Below are positions 16,548 to 25,686 of a DNA stretch of 64,000 nucleotides, piece by piece. Position 1 is the stretch's first letter, and each line of letters begins with the position of its first letter. The position numbers were made by a program, and so were the translations under genes. The notes beneath the pieces are model-generated. The model was not told where the DNA came from, did no database searches, and saw nothing but the letters and a program-made list of their open reading frames with translations. Location of the stretch: assembly GCA_019425655.1 (NCBI GenBank), contig NQWY01024827.1, forward strand, positions 124,001 through 188,000, read 5' to 3'. This DNA comes from Rhizophagus prolifer (Eukaryota > Glomeromycota > Glomeromycetes > Glomerales > Glomeraceae).

Positions 16548-17702
16548 ATGAAAATAGGAATACTTTGCTATCCCACTTACGGCGGAAGCGGAATTGTGGC
16601 AACAGAATTAGGAATGTCTTTGGCCGACAAAGGTTATGAAGTTCATTTCATAAGTTCGGCATTGCCGGCACGTTTGGATGTTACGAATCCGAATATTTTT
16701 TTCCATAAGGTCAACGTTCAGACTTATCCGTTGTTTCAATATCAGCCTTATGATATCGCTTTGTCATCGATGATTTACCGCGTTGTGAATCTTTACAAAT
16801 TGGATATTTTGCACGCCCATTATGCGATTCCTTATGCTTATGCGGCTTTTACAGCTAAGCAAATGTTAAAGGCTGAACACAAAGATGTGCCTTTGGTAAC
16901 AACGCTTCACGGAACGGATATTACTTTGGTTGGTCAACATCCGAGTTATAAACACGCCGTGGAATTTTCTATCAACCAGAGTGATACGATAACTTCTGTT
17001 TCCGAAAGTCTGAAGAAAGACACATTACAGTTTTTCAATATTCAGAAAGAAATCCAGGTGATTACCAATTTTATTGATAATTCTGTTTTTGACGAAGATT
17101 GTAAAACTTGTCAGCGTGAGCAGTTTGCAAGTGATGATGAGAAGATTCTGATTCACGTTTCCAACCTTCGTCCGGTTAAAAGAATTCAGGATGTTCTGGA
17201 GATTTTCAAGAATGTCAACAAGAAAATCAAATCCAAACTGATAATCATTGGCGAAGGTCCGGATATGGAGAAGATTTCGGAGTTTATGGAAAATAATCCA
17301 GACTTGATTGGTAAAATCAAATTGCTGGGGAAAGTCAATGATTTGTATAGAATCCTTCAGTTGTCGGATGTTTTCCTTTTACCTTCCGAGCAGGAGAGTT
17401 TTGGTTTGGCGGCATTGGAAGCTATGGCGGCAAGAACGCCGGTTATCAGTAGTAATGCTGGCGGAATTCCGGAAGTTAATATCCAGGGGGAAACAGGGTT
17501 TTTGGCCGAGATTGGAAATGTAGAAGCAATGAGTAATTATACAATCAAACTTTTGAGTAATGATGACCTTCTGGCGGAAATGAAGAATAATGCCAAGGCT
17601 CAGGCAATAAAATTTGATTTGAAAAATATTCTTCCGATTTACATTGATATGTACGAAACGACCATCGCTAAATTTGAAGAAGCGAAGTATAAAGAAGTTT
17701 GA
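16548..17702 (+). CDS. bshA: N-acetyl-alpha-D-glucosaminyl L-malate synthase (bacillithiol)
   Basis: A 384-residue GT4-family glycosyltransferase. It joins GlcNAc from UDP-GlcNAc to L-malate, the first step to bacillithiol. MKIGILCYPTYGGSGIVATE is the BshA-type N-terminus with the GGSG nucleotide/malate loop; LHGTDITLVGQ (about 124) and the C-terminal EQESFGLAALEAMAARTP motif (about 282-299, with the retaining-enzyme glutamates) follow. Length matches BshA. bshB and bshC are not in the window. It is not obviously in an operon. Confidence 0.92.
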   Translation: MKIGILCYPTYGGSGIVATELGMSLADKGYEVHFISSALPARLDVTNPNIFFHKVNVQTYPLFQYQPYDIALSSMIYRVVNLYKLDILHAHYAIPYAYAAFTAKQMLKAEHKDVPLVTTLHGTDITLVGQHPSYKHAVEFSINQSDTITSVSESLKKDTLQFFNIQKEIQVITNFIDNSVFDEDCKTCQREQFASDDEKILIHVSNLRPVKRIQDVLEIFKNVNKKIKSKLIIIGEGPDMEKISEFMENNPDLIGKIKLLGKVNDLYRILQLSDVFLLPSEQESFGLAALEAMAARTPVISSNAGGIPEVNIQGETGFLAEIGNVEAMSNYTIKLLSNDDLLAEMKNNAKAQAIKFDLKNILPIYIDMYETTIAKFEEAKYKEV

Positions 17703-17729
17703 TAAAAATCTAAATTAAGAAAAAAGTCT

Positions 17730-17790
17730 TTCGACTCCGTTCAGTGTGAAAATTCTGGATATTACAATTGTCACACTGAGCGGAATCGAA
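17730..17790. repeat. Long inverted repeat, TTCGACTCCG-CAGTGTGA type
   Basis: Left arm TTCGACTCCGTTCAGTGTGA (17730-17749) and right arm TCACACTGAGCGGAATCGAA (17771-17790) pair over 18 of 20 bases around a 21-base loop. It lies 28 bases after bshA. Palindromes with this sequence are, as I recall them, widespread between genes in Flavobacteriia; a half-site lies inside thiN. Confidence 0.85.
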
Positions 17791-17911
17791 GTGTTTTAGG
17801 GAAATATTATAATGTATAATTATTTGAGGACTAATGTTTTGTTAAAAATTATTTTATAAATTAGAGAAAAATATTTCTGATAATTTATTGAATCATCAAA
17901 AGCACAACATT

Positions 17912-18712
17912 ATGAGTATCAAAAAACACTTTCTTACGATCTTCTTTTTGTTAATTGGCTTCTTAGTTTATTCCCAAACTGATACCATTACAATGACCGA
18001 CGGCAGCGAGCTCCGCGGAAAAGTCGTTAAGTATAATCCGAATGACATTACGTTTATTCATCAGAACGAGACTTTGGAATATACGCTCAACAAAAAAGAC
18101 ATTTCCAAAATCACATTTTCTTCCGGCCGCATAGAGTACCTTAATGCGACTGCTACTACGCCGAACACTTCACAGTCCGCAGATTACAAGAACAAAGTAG
18201 CGATCTTGCCTTTCAGCTATGTAAGAGACCAGGAAAAAAGCAATGAGACAATGACCAAAAAAATTCAGCAGGAAACTTATACAATTTTCAATTCCAAAAA
18301 ACAGAATCTTAAGTTCCAGGATCCTACGGAAACCAACGCGCTATTGTACAAAGCCGGAATCAATGAAAGTAATATACAAGGCTTCACCATGGGCGAAATT
18401 GCCCACATCCTGAATGTAGAATATGTCATCAGCGGATTGGTTTCCATAGAAAAGACGAATACATATACCTCCAATTACGGCAGCTCCAATACAGATGTTT
18501 CGCAGAAAAATAATGGTGCAAAGGTCAATTCCACGGGCTCGTCCTCTTCAACAACGTATCAGAATTACAATACCAGCATCACGATGAACATCTTTTCCGT
18601 TAATGGCGATAACCTTTTCACTCAAAACCATAATTCATTTTGGCCTTATGAGAATGCTTACAAAGCCACTTTAGAATATCTGGCGAAAAGAACACCGCTT
18701 TATAAAAGATAG
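17912..18712 (+). CDS. Secreted protein with TolB/CsgG-like domain
   Basis: About 266 residues with signal peptide MSIKKHFLTIFFLLIGFLVYSQ; ATG 17912 is chosen over an upstream TTG. Residues 23-75 (TITMTDGSELRGKVVKYNPND, then KKDISKITFSSG) form a small beta domain often seen before CsgG-type regions. Residues 88-190 (KVAILPFSYVRDQE ... GFTMGEIAHILNVEYVISG) resemble the nucleotide-free TolB/CsgG fold. A Ser/Asn/Thr-rich loop (about 190-230) follows. The likely place is the periplasm or outer membrane; no role can be named. Confidence 0.65.
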   Translation: MSIKKHFLTIFFLLIGFLVYSQTDTITMTDGSELRGKVVKYNPNDITFIHQNETLEYTLNKKDISKITFSSGRIEYLNATATTPNTSQSADYKNKVAILPFSYVRDQEKSNETMTKKIQQETYTIFNSKKQNLKFQDPTETNALLYKAGINESNIQGFTMGEIAHILNVEYVISGLVSIEKTNTYTSNYGSSNTDVSQKNNGAKVNSTGSSSSTTYQNYNTSITMNIFSVNGDNLFTQNHNSFWPYENAYKATLEYLAKRTPLYKR

Positions 18713-18766
18713 TCTGAAATTATTGTTTAAATTTTCGAATCTACGTTTAAAATATTTCTGTAATTT

Positions 18767-18806
18767 AAAACCCTTTTAAAGTTTGAAACTTTGAAAGGGT
18801 TTTTTG
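18767..18806 (+). terminator. Terminator after the TolB/CsgG-like gene
   Basis: Outer stem AAAACCCTTT / AAAGGGTTTT with inner AAAGTTT / AAACTTT, then TTTTTT. Confidence 0.88.
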
Positions 18807-18838
18807 CTTGAAAATTTTTATATAAAACGTCCACACAA

Positions 18839-20074
18839 ATGAATGAAGAAATATTACAATACATCTGGAATTACAAAAAATTCCTGAACTTCGATTTTAT
18901 CTCTACTGACGGGCGAATTATTGAAATCCCGGAGTTCGGGGAATGGAATAAGAATTCTGGTCCGGATTTTCTCTTTGCCAAAATTAAGATTGACAACATC
19001 ATTTTTGCAGGAAATATCGAGATTCACACCAAAGCGTCCGATTGGTTTTTTCACAATCATTCCGGAAATCCTGAGTTTGAAAACCTTATTCTTCATGTGG
19101 TTTATATCAACGATTGTGATATCCCGGAATTAGAACGGCAGAATATTCCGACTTTGGAACTCAAAAATTATATTGATGAGAAACTGATTCAGACCCATCA
19201 AAATCTAAAAGCAGAACACGCCTTTATTGCTTGCGAAGAATTATTTGATGAGAATAAAATCCCTTTGTTTTTTGAAGAAACGGTTTTGCTTAAGAAATTA
19301 GAAGCCAAATCCCAAATCTTCGAGGAATCACTACACAAAAATCATAACAATTATGAAGCTGTTTTATTCCAAAATCTGCTTTACACTTTTGGATTAAAAG
19401 TGAATGCCGAAATTTTTCTTCAAATAGCGGAAAGTCTTGATTTTGCAGTTGTCCAGAAAATCAAGCAAAATGATATCCACCTGGAAGCTCTGTTTTTTGG
19501 AATCTGCGGTTTTTTGGAGGTTCCGAAAGATGAAATTATGCAAATCTGGAAACGGCCGGATGTCCGGATTTATCCCAAATTTTCCAAACTTCGTCCACCG
19601 AATTTCCCAACCATAAGATTATCCCAAATAGCCAATCTTTATCATTCTCAACCTAATCTTTTTTCAAAGTTGATTGAAGCAAAAACGATTGATGATTTGT
19701 ACAGTCTGCTTAATAATGTCAAAGCTTCCGGGTATTGGGAAAATCGGTTCAATTTCGGAAAGATTTCGACGGTAGAAAATAAAAAATATCTTAGTGAAGA
19801 TTTCATTGATTTGATAATCATTAATACAATTCTGCCTTTGAAATATTTCTATCATAAAAATCACAATCCGGAAATAGTCGATGATATTTTTGATTTCTAT
19901 AAGCAGATGAAATCTGAGAAAAATTCGATTATTGCTGAATGGAAAGTATTAGGAATGAAATTCGAAAATGCCTTACAGACCCAGGCTTTTCTTTATCAGT
20001 ACAAAATATTTTGCAGTCAGAAAAAATGCTTAAATTGCAGTATTGGTTTTCAGTTGCTGAAAACGGATGCTTAA
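18839..20074 (+). CDS. DUF2851 family protein
   Basis: A 411-residue cytosolic protein of the DUF2851 family, common in Bacteroidota and without a known role. The conserved N-terminus is NEEILQYIWNYKKF, followed by GEWNKNSGPDFLFAKIKI (about 37-54) and GNIEIHTKASDWFFHNH (about 60-76), with histidines and acidic residues that could bind a metal. The C-terminal 30 residues contain the cysteine cluster FCSQKKCLNCSIG (about 391-403). The pattern recalls nuclease-like folds, but this is speculation. Its 3' end overlaps the PspC gene by 49 bases. Confidence 0.85.
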   Translation: MNEEILQYIWNYKKFLNFDFISTDGRIIEIPEFGEWNKNSGPDFLFAKIKIDNIIFAGNIEIHTKASDWFFHNHSGNPEFENLILHVVYINDCDIPELERQNIPTLELKNYIDEKLIQTHQNLKAEHAFIACEELFDENKIPLFFEETVLLKKLEAKSQIFEESLHKNHNNYEAVLFQNLLYTFGLKVNAEIFLQIAESLDFAVVQKIKQNDIHLEALFFGICGFLEVPKDEIMQIWKRPDVRIYPKFSKLRPPNFPTIRLSQIANLYHSQPNLFSKLIEAKTIDDLYSLLNNVKASGYWENRFNFGKISTVENKKYLSEDFIDLIIINTILPLKYFYHKNHNPEIVDDIFDFYKQMKSEKNSIIAEWKVLGMKFENALQTQAFLYQYKIFCSQKKCLNCSIGFQLLKTDA

Positions 20075-20328
20075 AATTCGATTTAAAAGAAATGAAAGAG
20101 CCTAGAGTTGTTAACGGTTTACGACATAAGATGGAAAGGGAGTGGTTTGGTGTTTTGACGAGATACGGAACCAAACTTGGTATTCCTGTTTCCAAATTAC
20201 GGGTTTTCTTTATCTATTCTACTTTTGCAACAGCAGGGATTTTCTTTTTGTTTTATCTTGGCCTGGCTTTTATGCTTTGGGTAAAGGATTGTATCATTAC
20301 CAAAAGGCCGAGTGTTTTTGATTTGTAA
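20026..20328 (+). CDS. PspC-domain membrane protein
   Basis: About 100 residues, starting at ATG 20026 (MLKLQYWFSVAENG) inside the DUF2851 gene; a later ATG (MKEPRVVNGLRHKMEREWFGV) is possible and would avoid the overlap. HKMEREWFGVLTRYGTKLGIPVSKLR followed by a strong membrane helix (about residues 60-85) is the PspC fold found in phage-shock and envelope-stress proteins. The tail is ITKRPSVFDL. It probably sits in the inner membrane and is co-translated with DUF2851. Confidence 0.82.
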   Translation: MLKLQYWFSVAENGCLKFDLKEMKEPRVVNGLRHKMEREWFGVLTRYGTKLGIPVSKLRVFFIYSTFATAGIFFLFYLGLAFMLWVKDCIITKRPSVFDL

Positions 20329-20344
20329 GTTATTCCAAATGAAA

Positions 20345-20379
20345 AATCCGGTTGAATTGCAACCGGATTATATTTTTTT
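20345..20379. terminator. Bidirectional terminator between PspC and sdhB
   Basis: Perfect stem AATCCGGTTG / CAACCGGATT with an AATTG loop; T-run on the + strand and A-run on the left flank, so it can serve both converging genes. Confidence 0.88.
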
Positions 20380-20396
20380 ATGTCCTATTTTTTAGA

Positions 20397-21170
20397 TTAA
20401 GAATTAGCTGTAGTAAGATTAGCTACGGCATATTCTCTGTTCATTCTTGCAATATTTTCCAGAGAAATTCCTTTTGGACATTCTACTTCACAAGCTCCGG
20501 TATTGGAACAGTTTCCGAAACCTTCTTCGTCCATAGCTTTCACCATGTTCAGGACTCTTCTTTTCGCTTCTACACGACCTTGTGGCAATAATGCAAACTG
20601 AGAAACTTTGGCACCCACAAATAACATTGCAGAACCATTTTTACAAGTGGCTACACAAGCTCCACAGCCTATACAGGCAGCGGCATCCATTGCTTTATCA
20701 GAATCTTCTTTTGGAACAAGAATATTGTTTGCATCGGTGGTGTTCCCTGATGTGTTCACAGAAATAAAGCCGCCTGCAGCCATTACTCTGTCAAATGCGC
20801 TTCTGTCAACCACCAAATCTTTGATTACCGGAAAAGCAACACTTCTCCAAGGTTCGATGTGGATCGTTTCGCCATCCTTGAAATGACGCATGTGCAGCTG
20901 ACAAGTGGTAATCCCAGTGTCCGGACCATGCGCTCTACCATTGATATATAGCGAACACATACCACAGATTCCTTCACGACAATCATGATCAAATGCAACC
21001 GGGTCTTTCCCATCGTTGATTAGTTGTTCATTCAGGATATCCAACATTTCCAGGAATGAAGAATCTGTTGAAACGTCAGAAATTTTATAAGTTTCGAATT
21101 GTCCCTTCGATTTATTATTTTTTTGTCTCCAAATTTTCAGCGTAAGATTTAAGCCTTTTTTTGCACTCAT
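20397..21170 (-). CDS. sdhB: Succinate dehydrogenase iron-sulfur subunit
   Basis: A 257-residue SdhB/FrdB. The [2Fe-2S] cluster is held by [10 protein letters not shown] (about 63-72), the [4Fe-4S] by [11 protein letters not shown] (about 151-161), and the [3Fe-4S] by [14 protein letters not shown] (about 209-222). It passes electrons from SdhA to the membrane subunit. Third gene of sdhCAB on the minus strand, 23 bases after sdhA. Confidence 0.96.
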   Translation of the reverse strand: MSAKKGLNLTLKIWRQKNNKSKGQFETYKISDVSTDSSFLEMLDILNEQLINDGKDPVAFDHDCREGICGMCSLYINGRAHGPDTGITTCQLHMRHFKDGETIHIEPWRSVAFPVIKDLVVDRSAFDRVMAAGGFISVNTSGNTTDANNILVPKEDSDKAMDAAACIGCGACVATCKNGSAMLFVGAKVSQFALLPQGRVEAKRRVLNMVKAMDEEGFGNCSNTGACEVECPKGISLENIARMNREYAVANLTTANS

Positions 21171-21193
21171 TTTTATATATTTTTGAATGGAGA

Positions 21194-23203
21194 TTATTTG
21201 TAACTTCTTGCTTTAACTTCGATATTTTCATACACAAGCTCTTCCTTGTGCATTACTTCGGCATTGATGTCCATACCTTTATATTCCCAGGCGGCAACAT
21301 ATTTGTAATTCACATCATCACGTTTTGCCTCTCCATCCGGAGTAGAGTGGTCTTCACGGAAGTGTCCTCCACAAGATTCGTTTCTGTTTAGCGCATCGAT
21401 TGCCATCAGTTGTCCTAGTTCCAGGAAGTCAGCAACTCTGAAAGCTTTTTCCAATTCAGGATTCAGATTATCGGCTTCACCGGGAACTTTTACATTCTGC
21501 CAGAAGTCTTTTCTTACTTCTTCGATTTCTTTGATGGCTTCTCTTAAGCCCTCAGGCGTTCTTCCCATTCCCACTTTATTCCACATGATGTGGCCTAGTT
21601 TTTTATGGAAATAGTCAACTGAATGCGTTCCTTTATTAGTTAAGAAGAAATTGATCTTATCTTTAATCTCTTTTTCTGCATCGTCAAAGGCTGCAGATTC
21701 TGTCGGAATTTTACCAGTTCTGATGTCAGCAGAAAGATAATCAGCAATTGTATAAGGCAACACGAAATATCCGTCTGCCAAACCTTGCATCAAAGCAGAA
21801 GCTCCTAATCTGTTAGCACCGTGATCTGAGAAGTTAGCTTCTCCGATTACGAAACATCCGGGAATTGTAGATTGCAAATTATAATCTACCCAAACACCAC
21901 CCATTGTGTAGTGTACCGCAGGATAAATTTTCATTGGCGTTTTGTAAGGATCATCAGCGGTAATTTTCTCGTACATTACGAATAAGTTACCGTATTTCTC
22001 TTCAATCCACTTTTTACCAAGATCGTATATCTGTTGTTCCGTTGGATTATGGATATGTTTTTCAATAGCGGCTTCTTTACCTTTTTTCATAATTTCTGTA
22101 GAGAAATCCAGGTAAACGCCTTCTTTTGTATCGTTATTTTCAATTCCGTAACCTGCGTCACATCTTTCTTTACCAGCTCTGGATGCAACATCTCTTGGTA
22201 CCAGGTTACCAAAAGCAGGATATCTTCTTTCAAGGTAATAATCCCTGTCTTCTTCTTTAATATTTTCAGGTCTAAGTTTTCCTTCTCTGATGGCGACAGA
22301 ATCTTCGATATTTTTAGGAACCCAAATTCTTCCCGAGTTTCTAAGAGATTCTGACATCAAAGTCAGTTTAGACTGCTGAGTTCCGTGAACAGGAATACAA
22401 GTCGGGTGAATCTGTACGTAACAAGGGTTTGCAAAATAGGCTCCCTTTTTATGAATTTTCCAGGCTGCAGAAACGTTGGATCCCATTGCGTTGGTAGAAA
22501 GGAAATATACGTTTCCATAACCTCCGGAAGCAATAACAACTGCGTGGGCTGAATGTCTTTCGATCTCACCGGTTACAAGATTTCTTGCAATGATTCCTCT
22601 TGCTTTTCCGTCAACAATTACAAGGTCCATCATCTCATGACGGTTGTACATCTTGATTCTGCCTTTACCGATCTGACGGCTCATTGCAGAGTATGCACCT
22701 AACAATAGCTGTTGTCCCGTTTGTCCTTTTGCGTAAAATGTTCTTTTCACCTGAACCCCACCAAACGAACGATTATCTAGCTGACCACCGTAATCTCTCC
22801 CGAAAGGAACTCCCTGAGAAACACACTGGTCGATAATATTAGCAGAAACTTCAGCTAATCTGTATACGTTAGCTTCTCTTGCGCGGTAATCTCCACCTTT
22901 GATCGTGTCATAGAACAATCTGTAAGTAGAGTCACCGTCTCCTTGATAGTTTTTAGCAGCGTTAATTCCCCCCTGAGCTGCAATAGAGTGTGCTCTTCTA
23001 GGAGAATCCTGATAACAGAATGCTTTTACATTATAGCCTTGTTCAGCAAGGGTCGCAGCAGCAGAACCGCCGGCTAATCCTGTCCCAACAATAATGATAT
23101 CTATTTTGTCTCGGTTGTTTGGAGCAACCAAGTTCATATGATCTTTATGATGTTTCCATTTGTCCTTAAGCGGACCAGCAGGAATTTTTGAATCTAAACC
23201 CAT
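21194..23203 (-). CDS. sdhA: Succinate dehydrogenase/fumarate reductase flavoprotein subunit
   Basis: A 669-residue SdhA of the B. subtilis/Bacteroidota type. [20 protein letters not shown] (about 36-55) is the FAD-binding start; [16 protein letters not shown] (about 69-84) carries the histidine that covalently binds FAD; HPTC (about 257) and the [13 protein letters not shown] segment (about 450-465) form the dicarboxylate site. It oxidises succinate to fumarate at the inner membrane, in the TCA cycle and respiratory chain. Confidence 0.96.
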   Translation of the reverse strand: MGLDSKIPAGPLKDKWKHHKDHMNLVAPNNRDKIDIIIVGTGLAGGSAAATLAEQGYNVKAFCYQDSPRRAHSIAAQGGINAAKNYQGDGDSTYRLFYDTIKGGDYRAREANVYRLAEVSANIIDQCVSQGVPFGRDYGGQLDNRSFGGVQVKRTFYAKGQTGQQLLLGAYSAMSRQIGKGRIKMYNRHEMMDLVIVDGKARGIIARNLVTGEIERHSAHAVVIASGGYGNVYFLSTNAMGSNVSAAWKIHKKGAYFANPCYVQIHPTCIPVHGTQQSKLTLMSESLRNSGRIWVPKNIEDSVAIREGKLRPENIKEEDRDYYLERRYPAFGNLVPRDVASRAGKERCDAGYGIENNDTKEGVYLDFSTEIMKKGKEAAIEKHIHNPTEQQIYDLGKKWIEEKYGNLFVMYEKITADDPYKTPMKIYPAVHYTMGGVWVDYNLQSTIPGCFVIGEANFSDHGANRLGASALMQGLADGYFVLPYTIADYLSADIRTGKIPTESAAFDDAEKEIKDKINFFLTNKGTHSVDYFHKKLGHIMWNKVGMGRTPEGLREAIKEIEEVRKDFWQNVKVPGEADNLNPELEKAFRVADFLELGQLMAIDALNRNESCGGHFREDHSTPDGEAKRDDVNYKYVAAWEYKGMDINAEVMHKEELVYENIEVKARSYK

Positions 23204-23217
23204 AATTAACTTTTATA

Positions 23218-23877
23218 TTATTGAGTAACGAAATGATAAATTGCGATGATTATAAATCCAAGCGGAATGATAACGGAGTACCAATTTCCAAATGCTTTGA
23301 TAAAAGGCGTATACTTTGGATGTCTTGCTCCTATAGATTGAAAAGAAGACTGGAATCCGTGTGCTAAGTGCAGGCCTAATAATACGAAAGCAATTACATA
23401 CAGAACAACTCTCCATATATCATGGAACTTGTGGTGCAATTCTTCCCAATATCTCAACTCATCAGGATTGTTTCCTTGGATATACTTATAACTGATTTCC
23501 GGATACCAAAAATCATAAAAATGCAAAGCTAAAAATGCTAAAATAACAGCGCCGGAAATCAACATGTTTCTGGACATCCATGTAGAGTTTGCAGAACCAT
23601 TGTTCATCGCATATTTTACAGGTCGTGCATTATTGTTCTTGATTTCCAGAACAAAGCCCATTACAAAATGGAAAACCACTGCAAAAATCAGGATTGGCTG
23701 CATCAAAAACTGAACGGCAGGATTGTATCCCATAAAATGAGATGCCGTGTTGAATCCATCTTCGCTGAAGATTGAAATAAAATTGGTGGACAAGTGCATC
23801 ACCAAAAAAATCAGCAAAAACATTGCTGAAAGTGCCATAGCATATTTTCTGCCTATAGAAGACGTAATACCTGCCAT
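23218..23877 (-). CDS. sdhC: Succinate dehydrogenase cytochrome b subunit
   Basis: A 219-residue integral membrane subunit with five hydrophobic helices (about residues 12-32, 60-80, 105-125, 155-175, 195-213), the length of the B. subtilis-type di-heme b558 protein. Conserved histidines in HLSTNF, FHFVMG, LHFYDF and LHLAHG can be axial heme ligands. It anchors SdhAB and passes electrons to menaquinone. First gene of the operon, with a -7 box at 23903. Confidence 0.94.
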   Translation of the reverse strand: MAGITSSIGRKYAMALSAMFLLIFLVMHLSTNFISIFSEDGFNTASHFMGYNPAVQFLMQPILIFAVVFHFVMGFVLEIKNNNARPVKYAMNNGSANSTWMSRNMLISGAVILAFLALHFYDFWYPEISYKYIQGNNPDELRYWEELHHKFHDIWRVVLYVIAFVLLGLHLAHGFQSSFQSIGARHPKYTPFIKAFGNWYSVIIPLGFIIIAIYHFVTQ

Positions 23878-23902
23878 AATTCTGTTGTTATTTGAATTTT
23901 CA

Positions 23903-23910
23903 CAAATTTA
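23903..23910 (-). promoter_or_regulatory. -7 promoter element of sdhCAB
   Basis: TAAATTTG on the minus strand, 25 bases before the sdhC start codon. Confidence 0.6.
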
Positions 23911-24035
23911 GAAAATAGTTGAGTGATATAACATTGAGAAATGTCAGAAAAATATAGTTTGTAATCTTTCTAAATAACGTTAAAATAATGTTAACGAATA
24001 TTTCGAAATTTATAATATTCTGTTTGTAAAATCAA

Positions 24036-24062
24036 TAAAAAACCTCGAAATAATTCGAGGTT
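24036..24062 (-). terminator. Terminator of rpoN
   Basis: Stem AACCTCGAA / TTCGAGGTT with a T-run on the minus strand, 5 bases after the rpoN stop. Confidence 0.88.
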
Positions 24063-24066
24063 GGAT

Positions 24067-25530
24067 TTATAATTCTTTTCTTAATCTTGCTACCGGGATA
24101 TTCAGTTGTTCGCGGTATTTTGCAATTGTTCTTCTTGCAATATTATAGCCTTTTTCTTTGAGGATTCCCACAAGAGCGTCATCAGTATAAGGTTTTCTCT
24201 TATTTTCCTTGTCTATAGCTTCCTGAAGGTGTTGCTTGATTTCTTTTGTAGAAACCTCTTCGCCATCATCATTGGTTAATGAATCAGAAAACAGGTTTTT
24301 AAGATAAACAATTCCGTTAGGAGTGTCTGCATATTTGCTTTTTACTACTCTGGAAATGGTCGAGATATCGAAGCCTGTAATGTCAGCAACATCTTTCAGA
24401 ATCATCGGTTTGATGTTTTTCTCGTCGCCGGTCAGGAAATAATCTTTCTGAAGTTTTACAATCGCAGTAATAGTTTGCAGTAGTGTATTTTGTCTTTGGT
24501 TGATTGCATCAATATACCATTTTGCAGCATCCAGTTTTTGTTTGATGAAAAGTGCTGCCTGCTTATGTTCTGCAGAATTTTTATCGTGAGAATAAGTTGA
24601 TAGGATTTCTTTATACTCTTCAGAAACCCTTAGAGTGGGCGCATTTTTATTATTCAAAGAAGGGATAACCTGGTTGTCTTTGATTTGAATCACAAAGTCC
24701 GGAATAATCTCTTGATTAATAGTGATCGTTTGTGTATCAAAGTTTCCTCCAACTTTTGGTGATAATCTTGAGATTTCGTCCAAGGCTTCTTTCAGGTCTT
24801 CTTCTTCAATATCGTATTTTTGAAGAATCTTATTGTAATGCTTATTTGCTAATGCATCAAACTGATTTCGCAGGATATTTCCTGCTAAAATTACCGCGGA
24901 GTCAGAGCTTACTTTTTTCTCAATCTGCAAAAGAAGGCATTCTCTAAGATCTCTTGCTCCGACACCTGGGGGATCCAGTTTTTGAACATAATTTTCAAGA
25001 ATATCTGTTACTTTTTCGATGGTTGTATATATACCTTGTGAGAATGCTAGGTCATCAACGATGGATTTGATTTCTCTTCTAAGGTAGCCATCTGTATCAA
25101 GGTTTCCGATAATATATTCTGCAATTTTCAAATCTTCTTCATCAATATTAGAAAGCCGAATTTGTTCCAAGAGATAATCGTAAAGTGTCTGACCTTCTGT
25201 TAAAAGGGATTGATTGTCAAATTCTTCATCATCGGCGGAATAATTACTGCTTGCGGTTTTATAGCTCGGTTCGTCATCGTAAAGATACTCATCAACATCA
25301 AAATCTGTTTCGATACTTTCATTGCCCTCACTTTCGTATTCTTCGTCTGCTTTGGAATAGTCTTCTTCCGCATTTTCATCCGCTACTTTTTCTAAAGCGG
25401 GGTTTTCTTCCAGTTCTCTTTCCAATTCCTCTTCAAACTCCAAAGTATGAAGTTGTATCAGTTTCATCAATTGAATCTGTTGAGGCGCTAGTTTTTGACC
25501 GAGTTTAAGTTGTAGATTTTGCTTTAGCAT
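24067..25530 (-). CDS. rpoN: RNA polymerase sigma-54 factor
   Basis: A 487-residue sigma-54. The N-terminal activator-interacting region begins MLKQNLQLKLGQKLAPQQIQ; an acidic linker (about 45-90) is rich in Glu, Asp and Tyr. The core-binding domain follows. The C-terminal DNA-binding part contains the RpoN box ARRTIAKYR (about 466-474) and ends NIPVARLRKEL. It directs RNA polymerase to -24/-12 promoters and needs an AAA+ activator, none of which lies in this window. It is a single-gene unit with its own terminator. Confidence 0.95.
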   Translation of the reverse strand: MLKQNLQLKLGQKLAPQQIQLMKLIQLHTLEFEEELERELEENPALEKVADENAEEDYSKADEEYESEGNESIETDFDVDEYLYDDEPSYKTASSNYSADDEEFDNQSLLTEGQTLYDYLLEQIRLSNIDEEDLKIAEYIIGNLDTDGYLRREIKSIVDDLAFSQGIYTTIEKVTDILENYVQKLDPPGVGARDLRECLLLQIEKKVSSDSAVILAGNILRNQFDALANKHYNKILQKYDIEEEDLKEALDEISRLSPKVGGNFDTQTITINQEIIPDFVIQIKDNQVIPSLNNKNAPTLRVSEEYKEILSTYSHDKNSAEHKQAALFIKQKLDAAKWYIDAINQRQNTLLQTITAIVKLQKDYFLTGDEKNIKPMILKDVADITGFDISTISRVVKSKYADTPNGIVYLKNLFSDSLTNDDGEEVSTKEIKQHLQEAIDKENKRKPYTDDALVGILKEKGYNIARRTIAKYREQLNIPVARLRKEL

Positions 25531-25647
25531 AATTTTTCAATTGTCAATTTAATGATCAACTTTACGAAGTTAGAAAAATATTTTTTTAAAAACAACAAGT
25601 TTAGCACGATTTTTGATGTATTGCTTTCAAGTTAAATAGTTAGTAAA

Positions 25648-25686
25648 ATAAAAAACCTTCAGATTGCGGTCTGAAGGTTTTTTATT
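25648..25686. terminator. Terminator of the M13 peptidase gene
   Basis: Stem AAACCTTCAGA / TCTGAAGGTTT (25653-25680), with T-rich flanks on both strands. The stop codon of the minus-strand peptidase gene is at its right edge. Confidence 0.85.
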
